Below are positions 54,893 to 64,000 of a stretch of DNA of 64,000 nt, in pieces. Numbering within the stretch: position 1 is the first letter of the stretch; every line of letters begins with the position of its first letter. A model generated the notes under the pieces. It saw only the letters and a list, made by a program, of their open reading frames with translations, was not told the origin of the DNA and did no database searches. Position numbers and translations under genes: made by a program. The stretch comes from Streptomyces xiamenensis (GTDB lineage: Bacteria > Actinomycetota > Actinomycetes > Streptomycetales > Streptomycetaceae): positions 1,674,001-1,738,000 of the forward strand of contig NZ_CP009922.3 in assembly GCF_000993785.3 (NCBI RefSeq). The letters are read 5' to 3'.

Positions 54893-57800
54893 ATGTCTCA
54901 TACTTCTCCCCTGTTCCCCCCTGCCACCGGCAGGAGACGCTCGGCACGGGCCGCCCGGGTGGCGCTCGCCGCCGGGCTGGTGAGCGCGCTGGCCGTCACG
55001 GGTGCGCTGCCCGCCTTCGCCGCCGAGAGCGACGCGCTCACCCGTTCGGCCGCTGACAAGCCGATCGACGACAAGTTCGGCACCCATGACGCCACGCTGC
55101 TCGCCGAGGCCAAGGCCGCAGGCGAGCCGCACGTCACCCTGATGATCGCCACCGAGCCCGGCCAGACCGACGAGGTCAGCGACGCGCTGGATGCCATCCG
55201 GGGTGCCTCCGTCGGCTACACCCTCGACGAGATCGGCTACGTCCGCGCCACCGTGCGCACCGGCGCCGCCGACGAGGCCATCGACGAGGCGCGGGCGCTG
55301 TCCTCCGTGTACGCGATCGACCTCAACGAGGAGATCCAGGTACCGGACCCGCTGCCCGACACCGAGCTCGGCCGCGGCCACGGCTCCGGCGGCGGCAACG
55401 GAACGTCCTACCAGGCGCCCGACGCCACCACCAAGGCCGCCAACCCGTACCAGCCCTCGCACGAGACGGGCGCCGTCGACTTCGTCAAGCAGAACAAGAA
55501 GTACGACGGCCGCGGCATCACCATCGGCGTCCTGGACACCGGTGTCGACCTCGCCCACCCCTCCCTCCAGGAGACCACCACCGGCGAGCGCAAGGTCACC
55601 GACTGGGTCACCGCCACCGACCCGATCATCGACAGCGACGGCTCCTGGCGCCCGATGACCACCGCGGTCTCCGGCGAGACCTTCAGCTACAACGGCCGCG
55701 ACTACAAGGCCCCGGCGGGCGACTACTACGTCTCGATCTTCCGGGAGAACATCGCCGCCGGTGAGCTGGGCGGCGACGTCAACCGCGACGGCCGCACCGA
55801 CGGCGCCTGGGCCGTGCTGTACGACCCGGCGGCCGGCACCGTGCGGGTGGACCTCAACGACGACGGCGACTTCACCGACGAAGCCGTCATGAAGCCGTAC
55901 CGCGAGAACCACGACATCGGCTACTTCGGCACCGACAACCCGGACACCGAGATCGCCGAGTCCGTCCCGTTCGTGGTGGAGATCCGCGAGGACGTCCCCA
56001 TGGACCCCTACGGCGGTGACTGGATCGGGCAGACCCGCGACTTCGTCAACATCGGCATCGTCTCCGGGCGGCACGGCACCCACGTCGCCGGCATCACCGC
56101 CGCCAACAGCCTGTTCGGCGGCCAGATGAACGGCGCCGCCCCCGGCGCGCAGATCGTCTCCTCGCGCGCCTGCCGCTTCAACGGCGGCTGCACCGCCACC
56201 GCCATGTTCGAGGGCATGATCGACCTCGTCGTCAACCGCGACGTGGACCTCGTCAATGTCTCCATCGGCGGCCTGCCCGCGCTCAACGACGGCAACAACG
56301 CCCGCGCCCGGGTGTACAGCGAGCTGATCGACACCTACGACGTCCAGCTGTTCATCTCGGCCGGCAACGACGGCCCGGGTGTCAACACCGTCTCCGACCC
56401 CTCGGTCGCCGAGAAGGTCGTCAGCGTCGGCGCCGCCATCTCCAAGGAGACCTGGGCCGCCAACTACGGCTCCGGCGTGACCAAGAAGTACGCCATGCTG
56501 CCGTTCTCCTCGGCGGGACCGCGCGCCGACGGCGGCTTCAAGCCCACCATCACCGGGCCCGGCGCCTCCATCAACACCATCCCGACCTGGCAGCCCGGCG
56601 CGCCGGTCGCCGAGGCGGGCTACGCGCTGCCGCCCGGCTACGGGATGCTCCAGGGCACCTCGATGTCCTCGCCGCAGGTGGCGGGCGCGGCGGCGCTGCT
56701 GCTGTCCGGTGCCAAGCAGCGCGGCATCGAGCTGTCGGCCGCCGACCTGCGCACCGCGCTGACCTCCTCGGCCGACCCCATCTCCGGGGTGCAGGCGCAC
56801 GAGCAGGGCGCGGGCCTGATGGACACCGTCGCCGCGTGGAAGCTCATCACCAAGGGCGCCACCGCGCACGAGTACACCGTCAAGGCGCCGGTGAGCAGCG
56901 ATCTGGCCGAGTTCCTGGCCACCCCGGGCTTCGGCACCGGCGTGTACGACCGTGAGAGCGCCCCCAAGGTAGGTGAGCGCAAGACGTACGACATCACCCT
57001 CACCCGTACCAGCGGCCCCAACCGCAACGTCCAGCACAAGCTGACCCTGGACAACAACCACGACAAGACCTTCTCGCTGGTCGGCAGCAGCTCCGTCTCG
57101 CTGCCGCTCAACAAGCCGGTCACCGTCAAGGTGCAGGCCAAGCCGCGCTCGGCCGGGGCGCACAGCGTGCTGCTGGGTGTGGACGACCGCTCCACCAAGG
57201 GCGTGGACCTCCAGGTCCTGAGCACCATCCTGGTGACCGAGCAGCTCGCCGGACCCTCCTACGCGGTGACCAAGACCTCGACGGTGCAGCGCAACGCCAG
57301 CACCTCGTACTTCATCAAGGTCCCCGAGGGCACCAAGAGCCTTGAGGTCAAGCTGGACGGTCTGACCGAGGGCAGCCAGACCCGGTGGATCGCCATCACC
57401 CCGTGGGGCACGCTGGCGGACAACTCCTCCACCGTCAACTGCTACCCCAACTACACCAACCCCTCGAACACCTGCCGCCCCGACCTGCGGTCGTACGAGA
57501 ACCCGACCCCGGGCGTGTGGGAGATCGAGGTCGAGGCCCGGCGCACCTCGCCGCACCTCGACAACCCGTACACGATGACCGCGACCGCCCTGGGCACCGT
57601 CTTCGAGCCCGGCACGGTCACCGTCGAGGAGGCCACCGTCGGCACCCCGCTCCCCGTGAGCTGGGAGGTCAGCAACACGCTGGCGCCGATCGAGGGCACC
57701 CTGTCCGCCGGTGACCTGGGCTCGGTGGCCACCGACCGGCCCACCATCGAGACCGGCGCGTACCAGACCAGCACGGTCGAACTGGCCGCCGGCGTCACCC

Positions 57801-58231
57801 GCTTCGAGGCCGTCATCGGCGGCACCTCGGACCCGGCCGCCGACCTGGACCTGTACGTGTACCGGGACGGCACGCTGGTCGGCCAGTCGGCCTCCGGCGG
57901 CTCCGAGGAGAGCGTGGTCCTGACCAACCCGGCGGCCGGCACGTACACCGTCGAGGTGCACGCGTACGCCATCCCGTCCGGGTCCACCGCCTACGACTAC
58001 CGCGACGCCTACCTCTCCCCCGAGCTGGGCACGGTGGCCGTGGACGAGGAGCAGGTCATCTCGCTGGCCAGCGGCGCGAGCGCGGAGATCGACGCCGAGG
58101 TGACCGTCATCTCGGCCGCCGGTGACGCCTCCGCCGGACGCGAGTTCTTCGGCGAGGTGAAGCTGCTGAACGCCGCCGGAACGGTGACGGGCAGCGGCGG
58201 GATCATCATCGAGAAGGTGAGCGGCTCCTGA
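54893..58231 (+). CDS. Large secreted subtilisin-like serine protease (S8)
   Basis: 1,112 residues from ATG 54893 (AAGG 6 bases upstream; a second ATG 6 bases earlier is possible). Signal peptide to AFA (about 43), propeptide-like region (55-180), then the protease domain with Asp215 (GVLDTGVDLAHP), His394 (GRHGTHVAGITA) and Ser590 (GTSMSSPQVAG). A large insert of about 180 residues lies between Asp and His, as in tripeptidyl-peptidase-like subtilases. The C-terminal third is beta-rich, ending with a PPC-type domain (VELAAGVTRFEAVIGGTSDPAADLDLYVYRDGT). Likely extracellular protein degradation; the two flanking M1 aminopeptidases could process its products after uptake. Confidence 0.93.
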   Translation: MSHTSPLFPPATGRRRSARAARVALAAGLVSALAVTGALPAFAAESDALTRSAADKPIDDKFGTHDATLLAEAKAAGEPHVTLMIATEPGQTDEVSDALDAIRGASVGYTLDEIGYVRATVRTGAADEAIDEARALSSVYAIDLNEEIQVPDPLPDTELGRGHGSGGGNGTSYQAPDATTKAANPYQPSHETGAVDFVKQNKKYDGRGITIGVLDTGVDLAHPSLQETTTGERKVTDWVTATDPIIDSDGSWRPMTTAVSGETFSYNGRDYKAPAGDYYVSIFRENIAAGELGGDVNRDGRTDGAWAVLYDPAAGTVRVDLNDDGDFTDEAVMKPYRENHDIGYFGTDNPDTEIAESVPFVVEIREDVPMDPYGGDWIGQTRDFVNIGIVSGRHGTHVAGITAANSLFGGQMNGAAPGAQIVSSRACRFNGGCTATAMFEGMIDLVVNRDVDLVNVSIGGLPALNDGNNARARVYSELIDTYDVQLFISAGNDGPGVNTVSDPSVAEKVVSVGAAISKETWAANYGSGVTKKYAMLPFSSAGPRADGGFKPTITGPGASINTIPTWQPGAPVAEAGYALPPGYGMLQGTSMSSPQVAGAAALLLSGAKQRGIELSAADLRTALTSSADPISGVQAHEQGAGLMDTVAAWKLITKGATAHEYTVKAPVSSDLAEFLATPGFGTGVYDRESAPKVGERKTYDITLTRTSGPNRNVQHKLTLDNNHDKTFSLVGSSSVSLPLNKPVTVKVQAKPRSAGAHSVLLGVDDRSTKGVDLQVLSTILVTEQLAGPSYAVTKTSTVQRNASTSYFIKVPEGTKSLEVKLDGLTEGSQTRWIAITPWGTLADNSSTVNCYPNYTNPSNTCRPDLRSYENPTPGVWEIEVEARRTSPHLDNPYTMTATALGTVFEPGTVTVEEATVGTPLPVSWEVSNTLAPIEGTLSAGDLGSVATDRPTIETGAYQTSTVELAAGVTRFEAVIGGTSDPAADLDLYVYRDGTLVGQSASGGSEESVVLTNPAAGTYTVEVHAYAIPSGSTAYDYRDAYLSPELGTVAVDEEQVISLASGASAEIDAEVTVISAAGDASAGREFFGEVKLLNAAGTVTGSGGIIIEKVSGS

Positions 58232-58266
58232 CCTCACCCTGACCCCCACGCGGGGACGGTGAACGG

Positions 58267-58307
58267 CACCGGGGCGGGCGCGGCGCAGGTCGCGCACCGC
58301 CCCGGTG
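58267..58307 (+). terminator. Hairpin terminator after the subtilase gene
   Basis: CACCGGGGCGG (58267-58277) pairs with CCGCCCCGGTG (58297-58307), 11 bp, 36 bases past the stop. No U tract. Confidence 0.6.
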
Positions 58308-58374
58308 TGCGTGGCCCGTGGAAGGATGACCGGACGGAGTACAGGAGTACACACGTGTACGTGAAGGAGAACTG

Positions 58375-60954
58375 GTGCCTGGCACGAATCTGACCCGCGA
58401 AGAGGCCCAGGAGCGGGCCCGGCTGCTGAGCGTGGAGAGCTACACCATCACGCTCGATCTCTCCGGTGCCCAGGAGGGCGGCACCTTCCGCTCCGAGACG
58501 ACCGTGCACTTCACGGCGCGCGAGGCCGGGGCGAGCTTCATCGATCTGGTGGCCCCCTCGGTCCGCCATGTGGCGCTCAACGGGGAGGTGCTGCCGGCCT
58601 CGGACGTCTTCGCCGACTCCCGGATCGTGCTGCCGCACGTGGCGGAGGGCCACAACGAGCTGGTGGTGGTCGCCGACTGCGCGTACACCAACTCGGGCGA
58701 GGGCCTGCACCGGTTCGTGGACCCGGTGGACGAGCAGGCGTACCTGTACACGCAGTTCGAGGTGCCGGACGCGCGGCGGGTGTTCGCCTGCTTCGAGCAG
58801 CCCGACCTGAAGGCGTCCTTCCAGTTCACCGTGCGGGCGCCCGAGGGCTGGACGGTCATCTCCAACTCGCCCACCCCGCAGCCCGCCGACAACGTGTGGC
58901 GGTTCGAGCCGACCCCGCGCATCTCCAGCTACATCACCGCGCTGATCGTGGGCCCGTACCACTCGGTGCACAGCAGCTGGGACGGGCCCGGGGGGCGTTC
59001 GGTGCCGCTGGGCCTGTACTGCCGGCCCTCGCTGGCCGAACACCTCGACGCCGAGGCGATCTTCGCCGTGACCCGGCAGGGCTTCGACTGGTTCGAGGAG
59101 AAGTTCGACCACCCGTACCCGTTCGCCAAGTACGACCAGCTGTTCGTGCCGGAGTTCAACGCCGGCGCCATGGAGAACGCGGGCGCGGTCACCATCCGCG
59201 ACCAGTACGTCTTCCGCTCCAAGGTGACCGACGCGGCCTACGAGATGCGGGCCGAGACCATCCTGCACGAGCTGGCCCACATGTGGTTCGGCGACCTCGT
59301 GACCATGGAGTGGTGGAACGACCTGTGGCTGAACGAGTCGTTCGCCACCTACACCTCGATCGCCTGCCAGGCACACGCGCCGGGCAGCCGCTGGCCGCAC
59401 GCCTGGACCAGCTTCGCGAACTCCATGAAGACCTGGGCGTACCGGCAGGACCAGCTGCCCTCCACCCACCCGATCATGGCCGAGATCCGTGACCTGGACG
59501 ATGTCCTGGTCAACTTCGACGGCATCACCTACGCCAAGGGCGCCTCCGTCCTCAAGCAGCTGGTGGCGTACGTCGGCATGGACGCGTTCTTCGCGGGCGT
59601 GCAGGCGTACTTCAAGCGCCACGCGTGGGGCAACACCCGCCTCACCGACCTGCTCAGCGCGCTGGAGGAGACCAGCGGCCGGGACCTGGGCGCCTGGTCC
59701 AAGGCCTGGCTCCAGACGGCCGGCATCAACGTGCTGCGCCCGGAGTTCACGGTGGACGGGGACGGCGCGATCACCTCGTTCGCGGTACGGCAGGAGGCCC
59801 CGGCGCTGCCGCCCGGCGCCACCGGCGAGCCGACGCTGCGCCCGCACCGGATCGCCATCGGCCTGTACGAGCTGACCGACGGCGCGCTGGTGCGGCGCGA
59901 CCGGATCGAGCTGGACGTCGACGGCGAACTGACGGACGTCCCGCAGCTGGTGGGGCAGATGCGCCCGGCGGTCGTGCTGCTCAACGACGACGACCTGTCG
60001 TACGCCAAGGTGCGCCTTGACCCGGAGTCGCTGGCCGTGGTGCAGCGGCACCTGGGCGACTTCACCGAGTCGCTGCCGCGCGCGCTGAGCTGGGCCTCGG
60101 CGTGGGACATGACCCGCGACGGCGAACTGGCCACCCGCGACTACCTGGCGCTGGTGCTCTCGGGCATCGGCAAGGAGACGGACATCGGCGTGGTGCAGTC
60201 CCTGCACCGCCAGGTGTCCATGGCGCTCGACTTCTACGCCGACCCGCAGTGGCGCGAGAGCGGGCTGCTGCGCTGGAGCGAGGCCGCCGAGCGGCACCTG
60301 GCGGAGGCGGCGCCCGGCAGCGACCACCAGCTGGCGTGGGCGCGGGCGCTGACCTCGGTGGCCCGCACGGACGGGCAACTGGCCCTGATCGCCGGACTGC
60401 TGGACGGCTCGCGGAGCGTGGAGGGGCTCGCCGTGGACACGGAGCTGCGCTGGTCGCTGCTCCAGCGGCTGGCGGCCACCGGGCGCGCGGACGAGAAGGA
60501 GATCGCGGCCGAGCTGGAGCGGGACCGCACCTCGGCGGGCGAGCGGCACGCGGCGTACGCGCGGGCGGCCCGGCCGACGCGGGAGGCGAAGGCCGAGGCG
60601 TGGGCGCTGGTGGTGGAGAGCGACAAGCTGCCCAACGCCATGCAGGAGGCCGTCATCGGCGGCTTCGTCCAGGCGGACCAGCGCGAGCTGCTGGCCTCGT
60701 ACACGCCGGAGTACTTCGCGGTGCTCAAGAGCGTGTGGGACTCCCGCAGCCATGAGATGGCGCAGCAGATCGCGGTCGGTCTGTACCCGGGAATCCAGGT
60801 GAGCGGGGCGACGCTGACGGAGACGGACGCGTGGCTGGAGGCGGCGAAGCCGTCGCCGGCGCTGCGGCGTCTGGTCACGGAGTCCCGGGCGGGTGTGGAG
60901 CGCGCCCTGAACGCCCAGCTCGCCGACAAGGCGGCGGCCGAGGCGCAGGCGTAA
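58375..60954 (+). CDS. pepN: Aminopeptidase N (M1 family), second copy
   Basis: 859 residues. GTG at 58375 after AAGGAG. GAMEN in FNAGAMENAGAVTIRDQYVF, zinc motif HELAH at 298-302 and third ligand in LNESFATY. It is clearly homologous along its whole length to the copy at 52047-54656 (for example shared DLQDAKLNFDGITYAKGASVLKQLV / DLDDVLVNFDGITYAKGASVLKQLV), so the pair arose by duplication around the subtilase gene or by rearrangement. Confidence 0.94.
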   Translation: MPGTNLTREEAQERARLLSVESYTITLDLSGAQEGGTFRSETTVHFTAREAGASFIDLVAPSVRHVALNGEVLPASDVFADSRIVLPHVAEGHNELVVVADCAYTNSGEGLHRFVDPVDEQAYLYTQFEVPDARRVFACFEQPDLKASFQFTVRAPEGWTVISNSPTPQPADNVWRFEPTPRISSYITALIVGPYHSVHSSWDGPGGRSVPLGLYCRPSLAEHLDAEAIFAVTRQGFDWFEEKFDHPYPFAKYDQLFVPEFNAGAMENAGAVTIRDQYVFRSKVTDAAYEMRAETILHELAHMWFGDLVTMEWWNDLWLNESFATYTSIACQAHAPGSRWPHAWTSFANSMKTWAYRQDQLPSTHPIMAEIRDLDDVLVNFDGITYAKGASVLKQLVAYVGMDAFFAGVQAYFKRHAWGNTRLTDLLSALEETSGRDLGAWSKAWLQTAGINVLRPEFTVDGDGAITSFAVRQEAPALPPGATGEPTLRPHRIAIGLYELTDGALVRRDRIELDVDGELTDVPQLVGQMRPAVVLLNDDDLSYAKVRLDPESLAVVQRHLGDFTESLPRALSWASAWDMTRDGELATRDYLALVLSGIGKETDIGVVQSLHRQVSMALDFYADPQWRESGLLRWSEAAERHLAEAAPGSDHQLAWARALTSVARTDGQLALIAGLLDGSRSVEGLAVDTELRWSLLQRLAATGRADEKEIAAELERDRTSAGERHAAYARAARPTREAKAEAWALVVESDKLPNAMQEAVIGGFVQADQRELLASYTPEYFAVLKSVWDSRSHEMAQQIAVGLYPGIQVSGATLTETDAWLEAAKPSPALRRLVTESRAGVERALNAQLADKAAAEAQA

Positions 60955-60984
60955 CGGACGGTAGGGGAACGGGGCCACGGCGCA

Positions 60985-61014
60985 GGGGCGCCGGACCGCT
61001 CGGTCCGGCGCCCC
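60985..61014 (+). terminator. Hairpin terminator after the second pepN
   Basis: 13-bp perfect stem (GGGGCGCCGGACC, 60985-60997 with 61002-61014) and GCTC loop. Confidence 0.8.
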
Positions 61015-61126
61015 CGTCCGTGGGAGCGGGGTGCGGGTTCGCCGTACGGGCCCGCTACCGCGCGGGAGTCGCACCGGGCGGGCCGCCCGCTCGCCCGGTT
61101 CGATCGGCGCCGGGTCCGGGCATGCG

Positions 61127-61156
61127 AAAACGCGGGCCCCGGGTGCGGGGCCCGCG
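61127..61156 (-). terminator. Terminator hairpin of the small membrane protein gene
   Basis: CGCGGGCCCC (61131-61140) pairs with 61147-61156; on the minus strand the stem runs into TTTTCGC. It lies in the 264-base gap that otherwise holds no gene. Confidence 0.65.
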
Positions 61157-61278
61157 GAACAACACGACGGATCGCGGTGGCCCGGCCGCGACCGGGCCGG
61201 TCCTCGCGGTGCCGCGGCGCCGTTCGCCTCATGCCCCGCTCGCGCCCCGTTCCGGGGCGCTCAGCCGGGCGGCGGCGA

Positions 61279-61563
61279 TCAGCTCTGCTGCTTGGCCGGC
61301 TTCTTCTTCTCGCCCAGCACGACCAGCCCGGCGATCACCACGAACAGGGCGATCGGGGCCGCCACGAACAGGCCGAGGGTCTCGATGACGCTCAGGCCGG
61401 AGCCCGGGTCGTCGCCGTCCTCGCGCGTCAGGGCCTGGGCGGCCGGGGACGTCATGAGCAGCATCAGCAGCGTGCCGGCCGTGAGGGCTCCTGCGCGCAG
61501 GCCGCGCTGGCTCAGTCGCTTCTGCCCACGGGCGTTCTTGTTCGCGTTGACCACGCCCCCCAC
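61279..61563 (-). CDS. Small membrane protein with signal-like N-terminus
   Basis: 94 residues. Basic N-terminus, hydrophobic segment (about 24-46, ALTAGTLLMLLMTSPAAQA) that may be a cleaved signal, then an outer loop, a second helix (about 58-84, LGLFVAAPIALFVVIAGLVVLG) and a Lys-rich end KKKPAKQQS. Start could be GTG 61563 or the GTG three codons later. Function unknown. Confidence 0.7.
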   Translation of the reverse strand: MGGVVNANKNARGQKRLSQRGLRAGALTAGTLLMLLMTSPAAQALTREDGDDPGSGLSVIETLGLFVAAPIALFVVIAGLVVLGEKKKPAKQQS

Positions 61564-61615
61564 AGTAACGAACCCCTTCCGCGGCCTTTCCCACGCCCCC
61601 GCCGTTTCGTACGGA

Positions 61616-61894
61616 TCAGTGCGGGGTGGCCCCGGTCGGCTCGGAGGTCAGCGGCAGCTCGGCGGCGGCCAGCGGCTGCTCCGAGGTGAGGGGCGCGATG
61701 TCCCAGGGGGCCGGCTCGCTGGTGAGCGGCGGGTCCAGGGCACGGGCCGCCGCGTCGGGGTCGGTGAGCTCCGACAGGTCGAGTTCGCCGGTCTCGTCCC
61801 AGGGCATGGCCGGCAGCTCGTCGTACGGCACTGTGGGCTCGCCGATGAGGGCGGGCGGATGGGGGGCGACGGCGGGTTTACTGGGTGCGGCCAC
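61616..61894 (-). CDS. Small acidic hypothetical protein with LTSEP repeats
   Basis: 92 residues from GTG 61894 (GGAG 8 bases upstream; GTG 61912 is an alternative). Mostly disordered and acidic, with three PLTSE repeats in the second half (PPLTSEPAPWD, APLTSEQPLA, LPLTSEPTGA). No family recognised. Confidence 0.6.
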   Translation of the reverse strand: MAAPSKPAVAPHPPALIGEPTVPYDELPAMPWDETGELDLSELTDPDAAARALDPPLTSEPAPWDIAPLTSEQPLAAAELPLTSEPTGATPH

Positions 61895-62047
61895 GGGCCT
61901 CACTCCGTTCACGGGCGGTAACGCGGACTTCGGTGCCCTCGTTGCCCTACCCAGTCAACGCCACCCCATCCGTCCTCGCGACCGCAATTACGGGAAAGCG
62001 ATCGATATCACCCACGGTTGGCGAAAAGATTTGCGGCGCCGCTCCCC

Positions 62048-62587
62048 TCAGGCGGAGGTCCGTCCCTCGATTCTGGCCAGCGCGTCGTCCGCGCCGTACG
62101 GCTGGAGGTACGGCAGCCACCGCGGATCGCGGTGGCCGGTGCCGATGATGCGCCAGGCGAGCCCGGAGGGCGGCCCCGGCTTGTGCCGCAGCCGCCAGCC
62201 CAGCTCGGCGACCTGCCGGTCGGCCTTGATGTGGTTGCAGCTGCGGCAGGCGGCGACGACGTTCTCCCAGGCGTGCGCGCCGCCCCGGCTGCGCGGGATC
62301 ACATGGTCGACGCTGGTGGCCACGGCCCCGCAGTACGCGCACCGGCCGCCGTCGCGGGCGAACAGCGCCCGCCGGGTGAGCGGCACGGAGCCCCGGTAGG
62401 GAACCCGGACGAAGCGTTTGAGCCGTACCACGCTGGGTGCCGGTATGGCATGGGTGGCGCTGCGCATCAGGACGTCCGAGTCCTCCAGACTCACCGCCTT
62501 GTCGTTCAGCAGCAGAATGAGCGCGCGGCGGATGGGGACGACGCCGAGCGGCTCGTACGAGGCATTGAGAACCAGGACCTGCGGCAC
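62048..62587 (-). CDS. HNH endonuclease
   Basis: 179 residues from GTG 62587 (GGAGGGC upstream). HNH motif with zinc-type cysteines: CAYCG, then DHVIPRSRGGAHAWENVVAACRSCNHIKADR. N-terminus PQVLVLNASYEPLGVVPIRRALILLLNDKAV is the conserved opening of this common actinobacterial chromosomal family. Not linked here to any restriction or phage gene. Confidence 0.9.
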   Translation of the reverse strand: MPQVLVLNASYEPLGVVPIRRALILLLNDKAVSLEDSDVLMRSATHAIPAPSVVRLKRFVRVPYRGSVPLTRRALFARDGGRCAYCGAVATSVDHVIPRSRGGAHAWENVVAACRSCNHIKADRQVAELGWRLRHKPGPPSGLAWRIIGTGHRDPRWLPYLQPYGADDALARIEGRTSA

Positions 62588-62794
62588 GGATGCCCTCCAG
62601 TTCCGTCGGCGGCGCGTGGCTCGCGCCGGGACGATCTCCCACAGTGTGTCCCGGCCGCGGGGGAAAGCGCCACCACGAACAGGGAATGCACCGATGGTGT
62701 CATTCGCCACACCTGCCCCGTATTGCTCATACTTCTCCCTGCCCCGGGCCGGAACCGGACCGGTGGGGGCCCCTTCCCCGATTACGGTGGACGG

Positions 62795-63703
62795 GTGAGC
62801 AGGGAGAACTGGGAAGCCTGGCTGGGCACGGGCCTGCGCGTCGCGCTGATCGTGGTGATCGCCTTCGTGCTGCGCGCCGTTGTGCGCCGGTCCATCAGCC
62901 GGCTCATCAAGCGCATGCACCGCGACGACAAGCGCCGCACCGGCGGCCGGAGCGGCGGCTCGCTGCTGGCCAGCCCCGAACGGCGGATCCAGCGCGCCGC
63001 CGCCATCGGCTCCGTGCTGCGCAGCGCCGCCTCGGTCATGGTCCTGGGCACCGCCGCGCTGATGGTCCTGTCCCAGCTGGAGATCGAACTGGGCCCGCTG
63101 ATCGCCAGCGCCGGCTTCCTCGGCGTGGCGATCGGCTTCGGCGCGCGCAACCTGGTCACCGACGTGCTGAGCGGAATGTTCATGCTGCTGGAGGACCAGT
63201 ACGGGGTCGGGGACCGGATCGACGCGGGCGAGGCGACCGGGACCGTGGTGGAGATAGGGCTGCGGGTCACCACCCTGCGCGGCGAGAACGGCGAGCTGTG
63301 GTACGTGCGCAACGGCGAGATCAAGCGCGTCGCCAACCTCAGCCAGGGCTGGGCCACCGCCCAGCTCGACATCGAGGTCCGCGCGGACGCCGACTACGAG
63401 CAGGTGCGCAAGCTGATCACCGGCGCGGGCGAGGAACTGCGGACGGCCGGCAGCCCCTGGGACGAACTGGTGTGGGAACCCCTGGAGGTCCTGGGCCTTG
63501 AGTCGGTGACGCTGGACTCCATGGTGGTGAAGGTGCGGGCCCGCACCATGCCCGGCAAGGCCGTGACCGTGGAACGGGAACTGCGGCGCCGCGTCAAGCA
63601 GACGCTGGACGAGGCCGGAATCGCGCAGGTGGACGCGGCCGGCGTGACGCTGGAGAAGCTTCGAGCTGCGCCGGGCGCGACGCTCCGTAACACTGAGGGG
63701 TGA
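62795..63703 (+). CDS. MscS-type mechanosensitive ion channel
   Basis: 302 residues from GTG 62795 (reads VSRENWEAW). Three membrane helices, with the pore helix block LIASAGFLGVAIGFGARNLVTDVLSGMFMLLEDQYGVGDRID, then the cytoplasmic beta domain GTVVEIGLRVTTLRGENGELWYVRNGEI. Releases solutes on osmotic downshock. TTACGGT just upstream of the start suggests a possible leaderless message. Confidence 0.92.
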   Translation: MSRENWEAWLGTGLRVALIVVIAFVLRAVVRRSISRLIKRMHRDDKRRTGGRSGGSLLASPERRIQRAAAIGSVLRSAASVMVLGTAALMVLSQLEIELGPLIASAGFLGVAIGFGARNLVTDVLSGMFMLLEDQYGVGDRIDAGEATGTVVEIGLRVTTLRGENGELWYVRNGEIKRVANLSQGWATAQLDIEVRADADYEQVRKLITGAGEELRTAGSPWDELVWEPLEVLGLESVTLDSMVVKVRARTMPGKAVTVERELRRRVKQTLDEAGIAQVDAAGVTLEKLRAAPGATLRNTEG

Positions 63704-63734
63704 GGAGCGAAGCGACCTGGGAGGCGATCTCACT

Positions 63735-64000
63735 ATGCGCGCACTGACCTACACGGATTACGGCGACCCTTCGGTGCTGCGGGTGACCGAGCAACCGGAG
63801 CCGCACGCGGGGCCCGGCCAAGTCCGGATCGCGGTGCGCGCGGCGGCGGTGAACCCCATCGACTGGAAGATCAGGCGCGGCCTCTTCGACGAGACCTCGC
63901 CGCTCGCCTTCCCCGCCATCCCGGGCACGGACGCGGCCGGTGTCGTCGACGAGGTCGGCTCCGGAGTGGCCGGGGTGTCGGTCGGTGACGAGGTCTTCGG
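63735..64000 (+). CDS. Zinc-binding-dehydrogenase / quinone-oxidoreductase family, cut by window end
   Basis: First 88 residues only. GGAGG precedes the ATG at 63735. MRALTYTDYGDPSVLRVTEQPEPHAGPGQVRIAV... is the standard opening of medium-chain NADPH:quinone oxidoreductases, with NPIDWKIRRG and FPAIPGTDAAGVVDEVG. Active residues and the nucleotide-binding domain lie beyond the window. Confidence 0.9.
   Translation, partial: MRALTYTDYGDPSVLRVTEQPEPHAGPGQVRIAVRAAAVNPIDWKIRRGLFDETSPLAFPAIPGTDAAGVVDEVGSGVAGVSVGDEVF

Noticed and set aside
54893..58231. Mycosin (MycP) of the type VII system
   Set aside because: Too long (1,112 residues), no C-terminal membrane anchor, 20 kb from the secretion locus; architecture is a secreted subtilase with PPC domain.
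54860..61074. Very long minus-strand open frames opposite the subtilase and second pepN
   Set aside because: No domains, composition typical of antisense to high-GC genes; plus-strand catalytic motifs are intact.

Overview
The window is about 73% GC with strong GC bias at third codon positions. It carries bldA-type TTA codon usage, SARP, SpoIIE-type PP2C and SAM-IV elements, Pro-rich membrane proteins and the clpP1/clpP2/clpX/tig neighbourhood. All of this points to a Streptomyces chromosome, core or near-core region. No prophage, insertion sequence or CRISPR array is visible. About 50 genes are called; most other long open frames are high-GC shadows.

Layout: (1) 1-1117, 3' end of folC. (2) 1147-9449, a compact cassette around a 66-residue six-cysteine peptide (4799-4999). 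On the minus strand the peptide gene is followed by an FtsX-type permease and its ATPase. Divergent on the plus strand is a tightly coupled set: TTA-containing SARP regulator, MauE-like redox membrane protein, membrane-anchored CxxC thioredoxin, ABC exporter and S26 signal-peptidase-like protease. I read it as a ribosomal, disulfide-bonded secreted peptide system with its own regulation, oxidation, export, leader removal and probably immunity, and no visible backbone-modifying enzyme. This is the best candidate for an undescribed system. (3) 9409-18858, housekeeping: valS, two tandem Pro-rich membrane proteins, clpX, clpP2, clpP1 and tig. (4) 19004-19298, tRNA-Pro and tRNA-Gly, then a small membrane protein and an acyltransferase. 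(5) 21050-33344, a type VII (ESX-like) secretion locus with three small helical proteins, a large candidate substrate, membrane proteins, EccD, EccC with an apparent frameshift in its N-terminal extension, and a distal accessory protein. EccB, EccE and mycosin are absent from the window. (6) 33474-37535, M23 peptidase, PP2C phosphatase, Eis-like acetyltransferase and HIT-like protein.

(7) 37646-44865, a divergent sulfur-regulated pair. A peptide ABC transporter operon sits behind a leaderless cysteine-type leader peptide (43124-43204). A class V aminotransferase/cysteine-desulfurase-like gene sits behind a SAM-IV riboswitch (43321-43434). (8) 44844-50469, Nei-type glycosylase, rpiB, bioY, an XRE regulator and a TPR operon. 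(9) 50542-61014, sodF with a Nur box, a DsbA-like protein with a CPWA active site, and two M1 aminopeptidases flanking a large secreted subtilase. (10) 61279-64000, small proteins, HNH endonuclease, MscS channel and a truncated quinone-oxidoreductase-like gene.
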